This document shows, one piece after another, positions 10,698-19,260 of a stretch of DNA of 64,000 nt (the first letter of the stretch is position 1; each line of letters opens with the position of its first letter). The stretch is taken from assembly GCF_001571365.1 (NCBI RefSeq), contig NZ_BCTQ01000015.1:1-64000 (forward strand). Direction: 5' to 3'. The notes under the pieces are model-generated. The model ran no database searches and had not been told where the DNA came from. It saw nothing but the letters and a program-made list of their open reading frames with translations. This DNA comes from Achromobacter denitrificans NBRC 15125. Its GTDB lineage: Bacteria > Pseudomonadota > Gammaproteobacteria > Burkholderiales > Burkholderiaceae_B. Made by a program: the position numbers and the translations under genes.

Positions 10698-11540
10698 ATG
10701 AGCCCGGCGATCCGTCTGGGCCCTTTGGTCTTTCCCACCGAATTGGCCGTGCTGGCCGCGGCCGTCCTGGCCGGGCTGCTCGCGGCGCGCCTGTCCGGGC
10801 GCGCGCGCTCGGCCGAGCTCGGCACGGTCCTGTGGCGGGCCCTGTTCATCGGCCTGGCCGTGGCGCGGCTGGTTTTCGTCTGGCAGTACCGCGAGCACTA
10901 CCTGCCCGAACCGCTGCGCATGCTGGACCTGCGCGACGGCGGCTGGAACGGCATGGCCGGCCTCGCCGCGGCCTGGCTCTACGCGCTCGGCGCGGCGCTG
11001 CGGCGCCAGGCGGCGCGGGTCGCGCTGCTCGGCGCGCTGGCGCTGGCCAGCGCCGTCTGGATCGGCGGCGGCCGCTGGCTGGCGCCGGCGCCCGAAACCC
11101 GGCCCGAACTGGCCGCCCTGGCCCTGCGCCAGCTGGACGGCCAGCCCGCCACGCTGGCGGCGTTCCAGGGCAAGCCCACGGTAATCAATCTGTGGGCGAG
11201 CTGGTGCCCGCCCTGCCGGCGCGAGATGCCGGCGTTCGCCGCGGCGCAAGCCGCCAATCCGGACGTGAACTTCGTTTTCCTGAACCAGGCCGAAACGCCG
11301 GACGACGTTGCCGGCTTCCTGCGCCAGCACGCGCCGGCGCTGCGCAACGTGCTGATCGATCCGGCCGGCGAGGCCTCGCGCGCGATGAGCAATCGCGGCC
11401 TGCCCGCCACGCTGTTCCTGGACGCGCAGGGGCGGCTGACGGACCTGCGCGTCGGCGAGCTGTCGACGGCCTCGCTGGCCCAGCGCCTGGACGCGATCAA
11501 GGCGCCGGCCGCTAGCCGGCCCGGCGCCCGCCCGCGCTAG
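10698..11540 (+). CDS. Membrane-anchored thioredoxin-like protein with Lgt-like N-terminal region
   Basis: A 280-residue two-part protein. Residues 1-125 are hydrophobic with about four membrane segments and resemble a truncated prolipoprotein diacylglyceryl transferase (Lgt)-like region. Residues about 140-270 form a TlpA/ResA-type thioredoxin domain with the active site [13 protein letters not shown] (cysteines 170 and 173) and the cis-Pro region [10 protein letters not shown]. The thioredoxin domain should face the periplasm and reduce disulfides. The Lgt-like part is too short for normal catalysis. It converges on argC, and the two stop codons overlap by 4 nt. No regulatory sequence was evident in the 116 nt before it. 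Confidence 0.75.
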   Translation: MSPAIRLGPLVFPTELAVLAAAVLAGLLAARLSGRARSAELGTVLWRALFIGLAVARLVFVWQYREHYLPEPLRMLDLRDGGWNGMAGLAAAWLYALGAALRRQAARVALLGALALASAVWIGGGRWLAPAPETRPELAALALRQLDGQPATLAAFQGKPTVINLWASWCPPCRREMPAFAAAQAANPDVNFVFLNQAETPDDVAGFLRQHAPALRNVLIDPAGEASRAMSNRGLPATLFLDAQGRLTDLRVGELSTASLAQRLDAIKAPAASRPGARPR

Positions 11541-12469
11541 CGCATGGCGGCGAGCATGAGGTCCAGGTTCTGCACCGCCGCGCCGGACGCGCCCTTGCCC
11601 AGGTTGTCGAACACGGCCGCCAGCAGCACCTGCCCGTGCCGGGCATTGCCGTAGACCGACAGGCTCAGGTCGTTGGTGCCGTTCAGGGCTTGCGGATCCA
11701 GGTGCGTATGCTGCGCGGCCGCTTCGGGCGCCGTCACCCGCACGTGCGCCGCGCCGGCATAGTGCCGGTTCAGGCAGTCGTGCAGGCGCGCGGCGTCCAC
11801 GCCCGACGGGAGCAGGCGCAGCTGCAACGGCACGGTCAGCACGATGCCCTGGCGGAACGCGCCGTAGGCCGGCACGAAGACGGGCCGCTGCGTCAGGCCC
11901 GCGTGCCGTTCGATTTCCGGCGTGTGCTTGTGCGCCAGGCCCAGCCCGTAGACCTGGAACGCCGGCCCGCGCGGCCCCTCGGGCGCTTCGTAGGCCTCCA
12001 CGCTGGCGCGCCCGCCGCCCGAGTAGCCCGACACCGCGTGCACGGTCACCGGATAGTCGGCCGGCACCAGGCCCGCCCGGACCAGCGGGCCCAGCAGCGC
12101 GATGGCGCCGGTGGGATAGCAGCCGGGATTGCTCACGCGCTTGGCCTGGGCGATCAGCCGGCCCTGCTCCGCGTTCATTTCCGGAAACCCGTAGACCCAG
12201 CCGGCATCCGTGCGATGGGCCGAGCTCGCGTCGATCACCCGCACCGCCGGATTGACGATGGACGCCGCCGCCTGGCGCGCGGGCTCGTCGGGCAGGCAGA
12301 GAATGGCCACGTCGCAGGCGTTGATCGCCTCGGCCCGGCGTTGCGGATCCTTGCGGTCCGCCGCCGGCAGGGTCAACAGCCGCAGGTCGGCGCGGCCTTG
12401 CAGGCGTTCATGGATTTGCAGGCCGGTGGTGCCTTGGTCGCCGTCGATGAAAACAAGAGGTTGGGTCAT
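11537..12469 (-). CDS. argC: N-acetyl-gamma-glutamyl-phosphate reductase, type 2 (ArgC)
   Basis: A 310-residue ArgC of the shorter type-2 form. The nucleotide-binding N-terminus is [18 protein letters not shown] and the catalytic cysteine is C117 in [11 protein letters not shown], with KHTPEIERH near the substrate site. It reduces N-acetylglutamyl phosphate to the semialdehyde in arginine biosynthesis, using NADPH in the cytoplasm. An ATG 87 nt upstream is in frame, but [10 protein letters not shown] at 12469 fits the family start. It stands alone without other arg genes, divergent from a LysR gene, which suggests substrate-responsive control or a second, non-housekeeping copy. Confidence 0.92.
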   Translation of the reverse strand: MTQPLVFIDGDQGTTGLQIHERLQGRADLRLLTLPAADRKDPQRRAEAINACDVAILCLPDEPARQAAASIVNPAVRVIDASSAHRTDAGWVYGFPEMNAEQGRLIAQAKRVSNPGCYPTGAIALLGPLVRAGLVPADYPVTVHAVSGYSGGGRASVEAYEAPEGPRGPAFQVYGLGLAHKHTPEIERHAGLTQRPVFVPAYGAFRQGIVLTVPLQLRLLPSGVDAARLHDCLNRHYAGAAHVRVTAPEAAAQHTHLDPQALNGTNDLSLSVYGNARHGQVLLAAVFDNLGKGASGAAVQNLDLMLAAMR

Positions 12470-12547
12470 GGCGCGATCTTCCTGGATCGGAAAGGGGTGA
12501 GGGAAAGCAGCCCCTATCATCGGCCCGCGCGCTACATAACAAAAGTC

Positions 12548-12564
12548 GAATATCATGATCGTTC
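12548..12564. promoter_or_regulatory. LysR-type site between argC and its divergent regulator
   Basis: GAA-N11-TTC dyad whose centre holds the 8-bp palindrome ATCATGAT, in the 128-bp argC/LysR intergenic region. Position and form fit a LysR recognition site. Confidence 0.45.
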
Positions 12565-12597
12565 AATTCAGCTTTCCTGAACGACCCAGGAGTATCC

Positions 12598-13509
12598 ATG
12601 CGTGAAATCAGCCTGGACCGGCTCCGCACCCTGGTCGCCATCGCCGACCTGGGGTCTTTCGCCGAGGCCGCCCGCGCCCTGCACCTGGCGCCCCCCACCG
12701 TCAGCCTGCACGTGTCCGACCTGGAAACGCGCATCGGCGCGCCGCTGCTCTCGCGCAGGCGCGGCCAGGTCCGGCCCACGGCCATCGGCGAGACGCTGCT
12801 GGAACGCGCGCGCCGTCTGCTGGCCGAAGCCGACCAGGCCCTGGAGGACGTGCAGCGGCAAGTGCAGGGCCTGGCCGGCCGGGTGCGGCTGGGCGCCTCC
12901 ACCGGCGCCATCGCCCATCTGCTCCCGCAGGCCCTGGAAACGCTGGGGCGCAACCATCCCGGCATCGACGTGCAGGTGGCCGTGCTGACCTCGCAGGAAA
13001 CCCTGCTGCGCCTGGCCGACGGCTCCCTGGACGTGGGGCTGGTGGCCCTACCGCAGCCGCCGCTGGACGGCCTGGTGCTGCGGCCGTGGCGGCGCGACCC
13101 GGTCATGGCGTTCCTGCCGGCGTCCTGGCGCGCCCCCGCGCGCATCGCGCCGGCCTGGATGGCCGAGCGGCCGCTGATCCTGAACGACGCCAGCACGCGC
13201 CTGTCGCGCCTGACCGCCGAATGGTTCGCCGCCGCCGGCCTGAACCCGCGCCCGCGCATCCAGCTGAACTACAACGACGCGATCAAAAGCCTGGTGGCCG
13301 CCGGCTACGGCGCCACCCTGCTGCCGCACGAAGCCACCGCGCCCCAGCCCGATCCGCGGATCATCATGCGCCCGCTGCGGCCGGCCTTGTGGCGCCCGCT
13401 GGGCATCGCCCATCGCGCGGGCGAAGTGGAGCGCGCCACCCGCCACGTGCTGGACGTGCTGTGGGAATTGCGCGCGGCCAGCCCGCGCGAATCAGACGCC
13501 GGCCGCTAG
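12598..13509 (+). CDS. LysR-family transcriptional regulator
   Basis: A 303-residue LysR regulator with the helix-turn-helix LRTLVAIADLGSFAEAARALHLAPPTVSLHVSDLETRIG and a normal effector domain. AGGAG precedes the ATG by 6 nt, fixing the start. It is divergent from argC, its likely target, through the dyad at 12548-12564. It converges on the CLC channel gene, with only 4 nt between stop codons. The effector is unknown. Confidence 0.9.
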   Translation: MREISLDRLRTLVAIADLGSFAEAARALHLAPPTVSLHVSDLETRIGAPLLSRRRGQVRPTAIGETLLERARRLLAEADQALEDVQRQVQGLAGRVRLGASTGAIAHLLPQALETLGRNHPGIDVQVAVLTSQETLLRLADGSLDVGLVALPQPPLDGLVLRPWRRDPVMAFLPASWRAPARIAPAWMAERPLILNDASTRLSRLTAEWFAAAGLNPRPRIQLNYNDAIKSLVAAGYGATLLPHEATAPQPDPRIIMRPLRPALWRPLGIAHRAGEVERATRHVLDVLWELRAASPRESDAGR

Positions 13510-13513
13510 GGCC

Positions 13514-15301
13514 TCAACCCCGCGAGGACGGCGCCCGGCGGAAGTAGGCGGTGCGCCGGCTTTCCTCGCGCAGCCGCAGGGCGCGCGAGCGGAACAGGTC
13601 CTTGCGCCCCACGATGCCCACCAGGCGGCCGCTCTCCCGGTCCAGGATGGGCACCCGGCCCACCCCCGACAGCGCCATGCGGTCCGCGATCTGGCTGGCC
13701 AGTTCCTCGGGGTGGCCATAGACCAGCTCCCGTCCCCGCAAGGCCGCGGCCAGGGTCTGGCCGTGCCGGTTTTCGTCCAGCGCCCAGGCCAGGGTATCGG
13801 CGCGGGTGACTTCACCCACCACGACGCCCTCGCCGTCCAGCACCGGATAGCTGGTATGGACGGGTTGCGCGGCGCTGAAGTGCTCGATGGCCTGCGCCAC
13901 CGTCCAGTCCTGCGGCAACGTCTGCACGGGCGCGGTCATCAGGTCGCGCACCCGCAGCAGGTCGAAGGGATCCACCCGGTACTCGCGGCTGATGTGATGG
14001 CCGCGCCGGGCGATCTTCTCGGTCAGGATGGAACGCTTGAGCAGCAGGACCGTCGCGCCGTAGGCGAACACGCAGGCCGCCAGCACCGGCACCAGCGCGC
14101 CGACGTCGCCCGTCAGCTCCACCGCGAACAGCGTGGCGGTGAGCGGCGCCCGCATGGTGCCGCCCATCATCGCGGCCATGCCCAGCAGCGCCCAGAAGCC
14201 CGCGTCTGCCGAGGGCAGCAGCGGCGTGGCGAGCGCGCCCAGCGCGCCGCCGAATATGAGCAGCGGCGCCAGCACCCCGCCCGAGGTGCCCGACCCCAGC
14301 GCGATCGACCAGATCAGCACCTTGACGACCAGCAGCAGCAACACGGCCTGCAACGCCAGGTCGCCCGCCAGCAGGTGGCGGATATTGTCGTAGCCGACCC
14401 CCAGCGCCGCCGGATCGATCAGGCCGCCGATGCCGATCGCCAGGCCGCCGAAGGCCGGCCACCACATCCAGTGCAGGGGCAGCTTCTCGAACAGGTCCTC
14501 CGCCGCATAGACCATGGCGGTCAGCACGCCCGAGCCCAGCCCCGCCATCACGCCGACCGCGGCGCAGGCCAGCAGGTGGCCCGGCGTGAACGGCAGCGAG
14601 CCCGCGTACGCGAAGATCGGGCCGGCATCCAGCGCATAGGCGCGCCCGGCCGCCGCCACCAGCGCGGCCATCGCCACCGGCAGGAAGCTGCGCGGCTTCC
14701 ATTCGAACAGCAGCAGTTCCACCGCCAGCAGCACCGCCGCCAGCGGCGTGGAGAAGATCGCCGTCATGCCCGCGGCGGCGCCCGCCACCAGCAGCGTCTT
14801 GCGTTCGCCGTCATCGAGGTGGATGGTCTGGGCCAGCAGCGAGCCGATGGCCCCGCCCGTCATGATGATGGGGCCTTCGGCGCCGAAGGGGCCGCCCGTG
14901 CCGATGGACACGGCCGAGGAAACCGGCTTCAGGACCGCCACCTTGGGCTGGATGCGGCTCTTGCCGATCAGGATGGCTTCCATGGCCTCGGGTATGCCGT
15001 GGCCGCGGATCTTCTCGGATCCGTAGCGGGCCATCAGGCCGATGATGAGGCAGCCGACGACGGGAATGGCGACGGACGCGGGCCCGAGCGGGCCGGTCGC
15101 GATGGGCTGGTCGGCGAAGGAGAACTGGCCGTGGTACGCCAGGTTGGTGCACAGCGCGATCAAGCGCAGCAGCGTCCAGGCGGCCGCCACGCTGGCCAGG
15201 CCGACCGGTATAGCCAGGCCCATGAGCAGGACGACGCGCTTGTCGGTGGTGAAATCGCCCAGGCGCAGCGCGGCCCGGGCGGAAGAGGAAGTGGGAGGCA
15301 T
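13514..15301 (-). CDS. CLC-family chloride channel/antiporter with C-terminal CBS pair
   Basis: A 595-residue protein: a CLC membrane domain (about 20-430) and two CBS domains (about 450-575). The CLC selectivity motifs are GHGIPEAME, GGPFGAEGPIIMTGG and GTSGGVLAPLL. The glutamate in GAEGP is the gating residue that makes bacterial CLCs proton/anion antiporters, so exchange rather than channel activity is expected. Start MPPTSSS at 15301 is preferred over an upstream ATG that overlaps the operator at 15350-15374. CBS domains may bind adenine nucleotides. It is divergent from a MarR gene. Chloride versus another anion cannot be decided here. Confidence 0.9.
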   Translation of the reverse strand: MPPTSSSARAALRLGDFTTDKRVVLLMGLAIPVGLASVAAAWTLLRLIALCTNLAYHGQFSFADQPIATGPLGPASVAIPVVGCLIIGLMARYGSEKIRGHGIPEAMEAILIGKSRIQPKVAVLKPVSSAVSIGTGGPFGAEGPIIMTGGAIGSLLAQTIHLDDGERKTLLVAGAAAGMTAIFSTPLAAVLLAVELLLFEWKPRSFLPVAMAALVAAAGRAYALDAGPIFAYAGSLPFTPGHLLACAAVGVMAGLGSGVLTAMVYAAEDLFEKLPLHWMWWPAFGGLAIGIGGLIDPAALGVGYDNIRHLLAGDLALQAVLLLLVVKVLIWSIALGSGTSGGVLAPLLIFGGALGALATPLLPSADAGFWALLGMAAMMGGTMRAPLTATLFAVELTGDVGALVPVLAACVFAYGATVLLLKRSILTEKIARRGHHISREYRVDPFDLLRVRDLMTAPVQTLPQDWTVAQAIEHFSAAQPVHTSYPVLDGEGVVVGEVTRADTLAWALDENRHGQTLAAALRGRELVYGHPEELASQIADRMALSGVGRVPILDRESGRLVGIVGRKDLFRSRALRLREESRRTAYFRRAPSSRG

Positions 15302-15349
15302 GTTCGGGAAACGGGAGGGAAGGAATCCGCGAGAGGATTGCGGAAGGTC

Positions 15350-15374
15350 AATATATCGTATCACGACATATATT
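15350..15374. promoter_or_regulatory. MarR operator candidate, copy 1 (CLC/marR)
   Basis: AATATATCGT-ATC-ACGACATATATT is an imperfect inverted repeat in the 85-bp CLC/marR gap, 12 bp before the marR GTG. A second copy of the same design lies at 15886-15915 before the HPP gene; both share the right arm CGACATATWT and a 3-nt centre. Confidence 0.6.
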
Positions 15375-15386
15375 AGAATCGAGCGC

Positions 15387-15839
15387 GTGAAACAGCCCCC
15401 ATCCCCTGCCCGCCTCTCCGCCGCGGATTACGAACTGCTGGCCGATTTCCGTTTTGCGCTGCGCCGCTTCGCGGCCTTCAGCGAAGGCGCCGCCGCCAGC
15501 CTCGATCTGATGCCGCAGCAGCACCAGGCCCTGCTGGCCATCAAGGGTTCGCGCCCGTCCGCGCCGGGCCGCCGCGGCCTGTACGTGGGCGAAATCGCCG
15601 AGCGCCTGCTGATCCGCCCGCACACCGCGGCCGAGCTGGTCGGCCGCCTGGCGCGCCTGGACCTGGTCAGCCGCGAACCCGACCCCGAAGACGGGCGGCG
15701 CGTCGAGGTGGTGCTCACGCCCAAGGCCGAGCGCATGCTGGAAGACCTTTCCGCCTCGCATTTGGAAGAGTTGCGCGCCATGCGGCCGCTGCTGACCCGG
15801 CTGCTGGGACGGATCGGCGAGGAACCGGGCGGCCCCTGA
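15387..15839 (+). CDS. MarR-family transcriptional regulator
   Basis: A 150-residue MarR-type winged-helix protein starting at a GTG (VKQPPSPARL). The core reads LLIRPHTAAELVGRLARLDLVSREPDPEDGRRVEVVLTPKAERML, the usual recognition helix and wing. The frame is open upstream but the earlier part is antisense to the CLC gene. It lies between two CBS-containing membrane transporters, divergent from CLC and 94 nt upstream of the HPP start, and matching dyads precede both targets. Dimeric MarR proteins usually repress and are released by small ligands; the ligand is unknown. Confidence 0.85.
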   Translation: MKQPPSPARLSAADYELLADFRFALRRFAAFSEGAAASLDLMPQQHQALLAIKGSRPSAPGRRGLYVGEIAERLLIRPHTAAELVGRLARLDLVSREPDPEDGRRVEVVLTPKAERMLEDLSASHLEELRAMRPLLTRLLGRIGEEPGGP

Positions 15840-15851
15840 CCCTGAGTCGCG

Positions 15852-15865
15852 GCATAAGCTTATGC
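15852..15865. repeat. 14-bp perfect palindrome after marR
   Basis: GCATAAGCTTATGC is perfectly palindromic and begins 13 nt after the marR stop. It may be an operator for the HPP gene or the stem of a weak terminator; there is no T-tract. Confidence 0.35.
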
Positions 15866-15885
15866 TGCGCCGCAAGGACGCCCGT

Positions 15886-15915
15886 GATAAATTATCGCCC
15901 CGCGACATATTTATC
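15886..15915. promoter_or_regulatory. MarR operator candidate, copy 2 (HPP gene)
   Basis: GATAAATTATCGC-CCC-GCGACATATTTATC is a near-perfect 13/14-nt inverted repeat ending 18 nt before the proposed TTG start of the HPP gene. It shares arm sequence and spacing with the dyad at 15350-15374. Confidence 0.6.
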
Positions 15916-15933
15916 GGTCGCGAGGAGATCGTT

Positions 15934-17091
15934 TTGGGTGTTGCAATCAAGCGCTGGCTGGTCTCTTTCGCGCCGGCGCCGGTGGGCGTCAACGGACGCG
16001 AGAAGCTGTACGGCGCGCTGGGCGCGCTGCTCGGCCTGTTCTGCACGGAATGGGTGGGCCGGCACGCGCTGGGCGTGGCGAATCCCTGGTTCATCGCGCC
16101 CATGGGCGCTTCGGCCGTGCTGCTGTTCGCCGCCCCCGCCAGCCCGCTGGCCCAGCCCTGGTCGCTGGTGGCGGGCAACCTGGTCTCCGCCCTCATCGGC
16201 GTCTTCTGCGCCCAGTTCATACCCCTGCCCGGCGTGGCCGCCGCGGCCGCCGTGGCCCTGGCCATCGGCGCCATGTTCTCCCTGCGCTGCCTGCATCCGC
16301 CCAGCGGCGCGGTGGCGCTGACCGCCGTGCTGGGCGGGCCGCCCGTCGCCAGCCTGGGCTACGGCTTCGCCTTGTGGCCAGTGGCGCTGAATTCGCTCAT
16401 CCTGCTGTGCATCGCGGTGGTCTTCAACGGCGCGCTCAAGCGCAACTATCCGCGCCGCCATGCCGACGCCGCCGGCCACAACACCCGCGACCTGGCTCCC
16501 AGCGCCCGGCTGGGCTTCAGCCTCGCCGACCTGGACGAAGCGCTGAACCAGCGCGGCGAACTGCTCGACATCAGCAAGGAAGACCTGGAAGAGATCGTGC
16601 TGGCGGCCGAACTGCGCGCCAGCGTGCGGCGCTTCGGCGACGTGCGCTGCGCCGACATCATGTCGCGCGACGTGGTCTCCGTGCGCGCCTCGGATCCGCT
16701 GGACTACGCGGTCAGGCTGTTCGACAGGCACCGCCTGCAGGCCTTGCCGGTGATGGACGCCGAGGGGCGCTACGCGGGCATGATCGCCCAGGGCGACGTG
16801 CTGGCGCGTCGCGCCCGCCTGGCCGCCGTGGCCACCGACGCGACCGGCGCGCCGGACCTGCTGGTGGCCGATTGCGTGCGCAGCGAAGGCCCTTTCGCCA
16901 CGCCCGGCCTGCCGGTGGTGGAGCTGGCGCGCCCCATGTCCGACAGCCTGCATTGCGTGCCGGTGCTGGACGAATCGCGCGGCTTGGTGGGATTGGTGAC
17001 GCAGTCGGACCTAGTGGCCGCGCTGTACCAGATCGCCATGTCGGCCAGTTCCCCGGTCGACACCCCGGATTCGCGCAAGCTGGCGGCCTAG
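15934..17091 (+). CDS. HPP-family membrane protein with CBS pair
   Basis: A protein of about 385 residues. The N-terminal HPP domain has membrane helices and the signature LHPPSGAVALT, with PWFIAPMGASAVLLFA before it. Two CBS domains follow (about 220-360), including CADIMSRDVVSV and LVGLVTQSDLVAALY. HPP proteins are poorly characterised; some plant and cyanobacterial members move nitrite. The start is probably the TTG at 15934, preceded by GAGGAG at 6 nt; the upstream ATG at 15862 would place the operator inside the gene. The CBS layout resembles the CLC across the MarR gene, suggesting joint control of anion handling. Confidence 0.8.
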   Translation: MGVAIKRWLVSFAPAPVGVNGREKLYGALGALLGLFCTEWVGRHALGVANPWFIAPMGASAVLLFAAPASPLAQPWSLVAGNLVSALIGVFCAQFIPLPGVAAAAAVALAIGAMFSLRCLHPPSGAVALTAVLGGPPVASLGYGFALWPVALNSLILLCIAVVFNGALKRNYPRRHADAAGHNTRDLAPSARLGFSLADLDEALNQRGELLDISKEDLEEIVLAAELRASVRRFGDVRCADIMSRDVVSVRASDPLDYAVRLFDRHRLQALPVMDAEGRYAGMIAQGDVLARRARLAAVATDATGAPDLLVADCVRSEGPFATPGLPVVELARPMSDSLHCVPVLDESRGLVGLVTQSDLVAALYQIAMSASSPVDTPDSRKLAA

Positions 17092-17138
17092 GGCCCGTCC
17101 CCCCTGAAAGGCGCCTCGTCCCGGCCCTGAGCCCCCCC

Positions 17139-17154
17139 TCCGTAGCCTTACGGA
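17139..17154. promoter_or_regulatory. Response-regulator site candidate upstream of the histidine kinase
   Basis: TCCGTA-GCCT-TACGGA, a perfect 6-bp dyad with 4-nt spacer, lies 37 bp before the histidine-kinase GTG. The same dyad with 7-bp arms occurs at 26622-26639. Confidence 0.55.
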
Positions 17155-17191
17155 TTCCTGCCGGCGGGGGCCGCGAGGCATAATTCCAGGC

Positions 17192-18655
17192 GTGAATCCC
17201 CTGTCGCGCTCTGGCGCCCTTCTCTGCTGGCTGGTCTTGTTCTGTCTCGGCGCCGTCTGGATCGGCCGGCAGGAATACGTGGACCAGCACGAACGCTTCT
17301 TCCAGAGCACCAGCGTGGCGCAGCGCATGCTGAGCCAGAAGACGGTGCAGCACGAAGCCGTGCTGGCCACGCTGGCCGCCTTGTCCCATCCCCCTTCGCC
17401 CGAACGCCTGTATCCCAGCCTGCGGCCCGCCATGCCGCAGCTGCTGGGCCTGGGCCATCTGCCGGACGGCGCCTGGAGCGGCAGCGTGGCGGAGCCGCCC
17501 GGCCTGCCGGACGCCGTCAAACGCGCCCGCCAGCTCGGGCGCCCGGTGACGCTGCCCGTGGACGACGCGCGCTACTGGCTGGTGGCGCCCTCGGGCTGGA
17601 GCCTGCTCCTGGATGCGCGCCAGCTGGTGCCGCCCGCCGATTTCCCGCCCGGGCTCGCCAACCTGACGCTGTCCGTGGGCGCCACCCCGCTGCGCCTGCT
17701 GGACAAGCAGCCCGGCGATGCCCCGGCAGGCTGGAGCCTGGCGCTGCAGAAGCCGCTGGGCGCGGCCAGCCAGCCCTTCCAGATGCGCAGCGAGCGCCGC
17801 CTGACGCCCGCCACCTGGCCGTGGGCGGCCTGGCTGGCCTGGGCGCTGGCCAGCGCCTTGCTGGTGGCCGGCGCCGCGGCCTGGCAGCGCTCGCGCGCCC
17901 AGGCCCGCCGCCAGCAGGAACAATTGCGGCTGGGCGCCATGGCGCGGCTTGGCGCCCTGGGTGAAATGGCCGCCGGCATCGCCCATGAACTCAACCAGCC
18001 CCTGACGGCCATCCTGGCGCAGACCCGCGCCGCCCAGCGCCTGCTGGACGACGAAGACGAACGCCCCGCCGTGCGCCACGCGCTCCTGGCCAGCGCCGAG
18101 CAGGCCAAGCGCGCGGCCGACATCATCAGCCGCATGCGCGCGCTGGTGCAGTCCAGCCCGCCCCCGCGGCGCGAAGCCCTGGACCCGGACGCGCTGGTCG
18201 CCTCGCTGCGCTTCCTGCGCGAGCCCGACCTGGCCAGGCAAGGCATCCGGCTCGGCTGGCACAACGCCAGCCCCGGCGCCCGGCCGCTGGGCGACCGCGT
18301 GGCGCTGGAGCAGATCCTGCACAACCTGGTGCAGAACGCGGCCGACGCGCTGGACGGCGCCGCCGGCCCGCGCCAGATTTCCATCGAGGGCCGCGCCGAG
18401 GGCGCGAACTACCTGTTCAGCGTGAGCGACACCGGCCCCGGCATCGCCGCCGACGCGCTGCCGCGCCTGTTCGCCCCGTTCTACACCACGCGGCCCCAGG
18501 GCATGGGCCTGGGGCTGGCCTTGTGCGACACGCTGGCCGGCTCCATGGACGGCCGCATGTCGGCGCGCAACCTCAGCCCCGCGGGCGCCTGCTTCACCGT
18601 CAGCCTGCCGCTGTCGGGCGGCGCGCCGGCCGCCGCCGGAGTCTCCCATGCTTGA
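17192..18655 (+). CDS. Sensor histidine kinase
   Basis: A 487-residue membrane kinase starting at GTG (MNPLSRSGAL). One membrane helix is at about 8-25 and a second at about 208-230, enclosing a periplasmic sensor region of about 180 residues with no recognised ligand motif. The H box is GIAHELNQPLTAI (phosphoacceptor H265), then N box NLVQNAADAL, G1 DTGPGIA and G2 GMGLGLAL. The H box resembles the DctB/FixL class. It overlaps the response-regulator gene by 8 nt. The shared CCGTA dyad suggests autoregulation and a link to the HbpS-like gene at 26727. Confidence 0.9.
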   Translation: MNPLSRSGALLCWLVLFCLGAVWIGRQEYVDQHERFFQSTSVAQRMLSQKTVQHEAVLATLAALSHPPSPERLYPSLRPAMPQLLGLGHLPDGAWSGSVAEPPGLPDAVKRARQLGRPVTLPVDDARYWLVAPSGWSLLLDARQLVPPADFPPGLANLTLSVGATPLRLLDKQPGDAPAGWSLALQKPLGAASQPFQMRSERRLTPATWPWAAWLAWALASALLVAGAAAWQRSRAQARRQQEQLRLGAMARLGALGEMAAGIAHELNQPLTAILAQTRAAQRLLDDEDERPAVRHALLASAEQAKRAADIISRMRALVQSSPPPRREALDPDALVASLRFLREPDLARQGIRLGWHNASPGARPLGDRVALEQILHNLVQNAADALDGAAGPRQISIEGRAEGANYLFSVSDTGPGIAADALPRLFAPFYTTRPQGMGLGLALCDTLAGSMDGRMSARNLSPAGACFTVSLPLSGGAPAAAGVSHA

Positions 18656-19256
18656 ACACTCTCCGCTCGTCTACCTGGTGGACGACGACGACGCCGTGCG
18701 CGACGCCCTGGCCCTGCTGCTGCGCAGCGTGGGCCTGCGCAGCGCGGGCTTTGCCGACCCCCAGGCCTTCCTCGCGCAGCTGACGCCGCAGGCCATCGGC
18801 TGCGTGGTGCTGGACATCCGCATGCCCGGCATCAGCGGCCTGGACGTGCTGAGCCGGCTGGCCGAAGCGTCCGACCTGCCGGTGGTGATGCTGACCGGCC
18901 ACGCCAACGTGGACCTGTGCCGCCGCGCCTTCAAGGGCGGCGCCATGGAATTCCTGCAAAAGCCCGTGGACGACGACGTGTTCCTCGATGCCGTGCAGGC
19001 CGCCGTGCGCACCCATATCGCCAGCCGCGAAAAGCTCGCCGTCACGCAGGCGGCTTCGGCGCGGCTGGACAGGCTCTCCGGGCGCGAACGCGAGGTGCTG
19101 GAGCGGATCGTGCAGGGGCTGAGCAACAAGGAGATCGCGCGAGAGTTCGACCTCTCTCCGCGCACGGTCGAGACCTACCGGGCCAACGTTTTCGCCAAGC
19201 TGGAGGCGGAAACGCTGGCCGGCCTGATCCGGGAATACGCCGGGCTGCTGGCCTAG
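18648..19256 (+). CDS. FixJ/NarL-type response regulator
   Basis: A 202-residue regulator. The receiver domain (about 7-120) has the acidic pocket VDDDDA, phosphoacceptor D56 in VLDIRMPGISGLDVL and the conserved lysine in LQKPVDD. The C-terminal LuxR-type helix-turn-helix reads LSGREREVLERIVQGLSNKEI. It is coupled to the kinase by an 8-nt overlap. Likely DNA targets are CCGTA-N4-TACGG dyads, by position only. It converges on the acyl-CoA dehydrogenase gene with 4 nt between stops. Confidence 0.92.
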   Translation: MLEHSPLVYLVDDDDAVRDALALLLRSVGLRSAGFADPQAFLAQLTPQAIGCVVLDIRMPGISGLDVLSRLAEASDLPVVMLTGHANVDLCRRAFKGGAMEFLQKPVDDDVFLDAVQAAVRTHIASREKLAVTQAASARLDRLSGREREVLERIVQGLSNKEIAREFDLSPRTVETYRANVFAKLEAETLAGLIREYAGLLA

Positions 19257-19260
19257 GGCC

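Noticed and set aside
15852-15865. GCATAAGCTTATGC as a Rho-independent terminator of marR
   Set aside because: Stem is short, AT-centred and lacks a T-tract; kept only as an unexplained palindrome.
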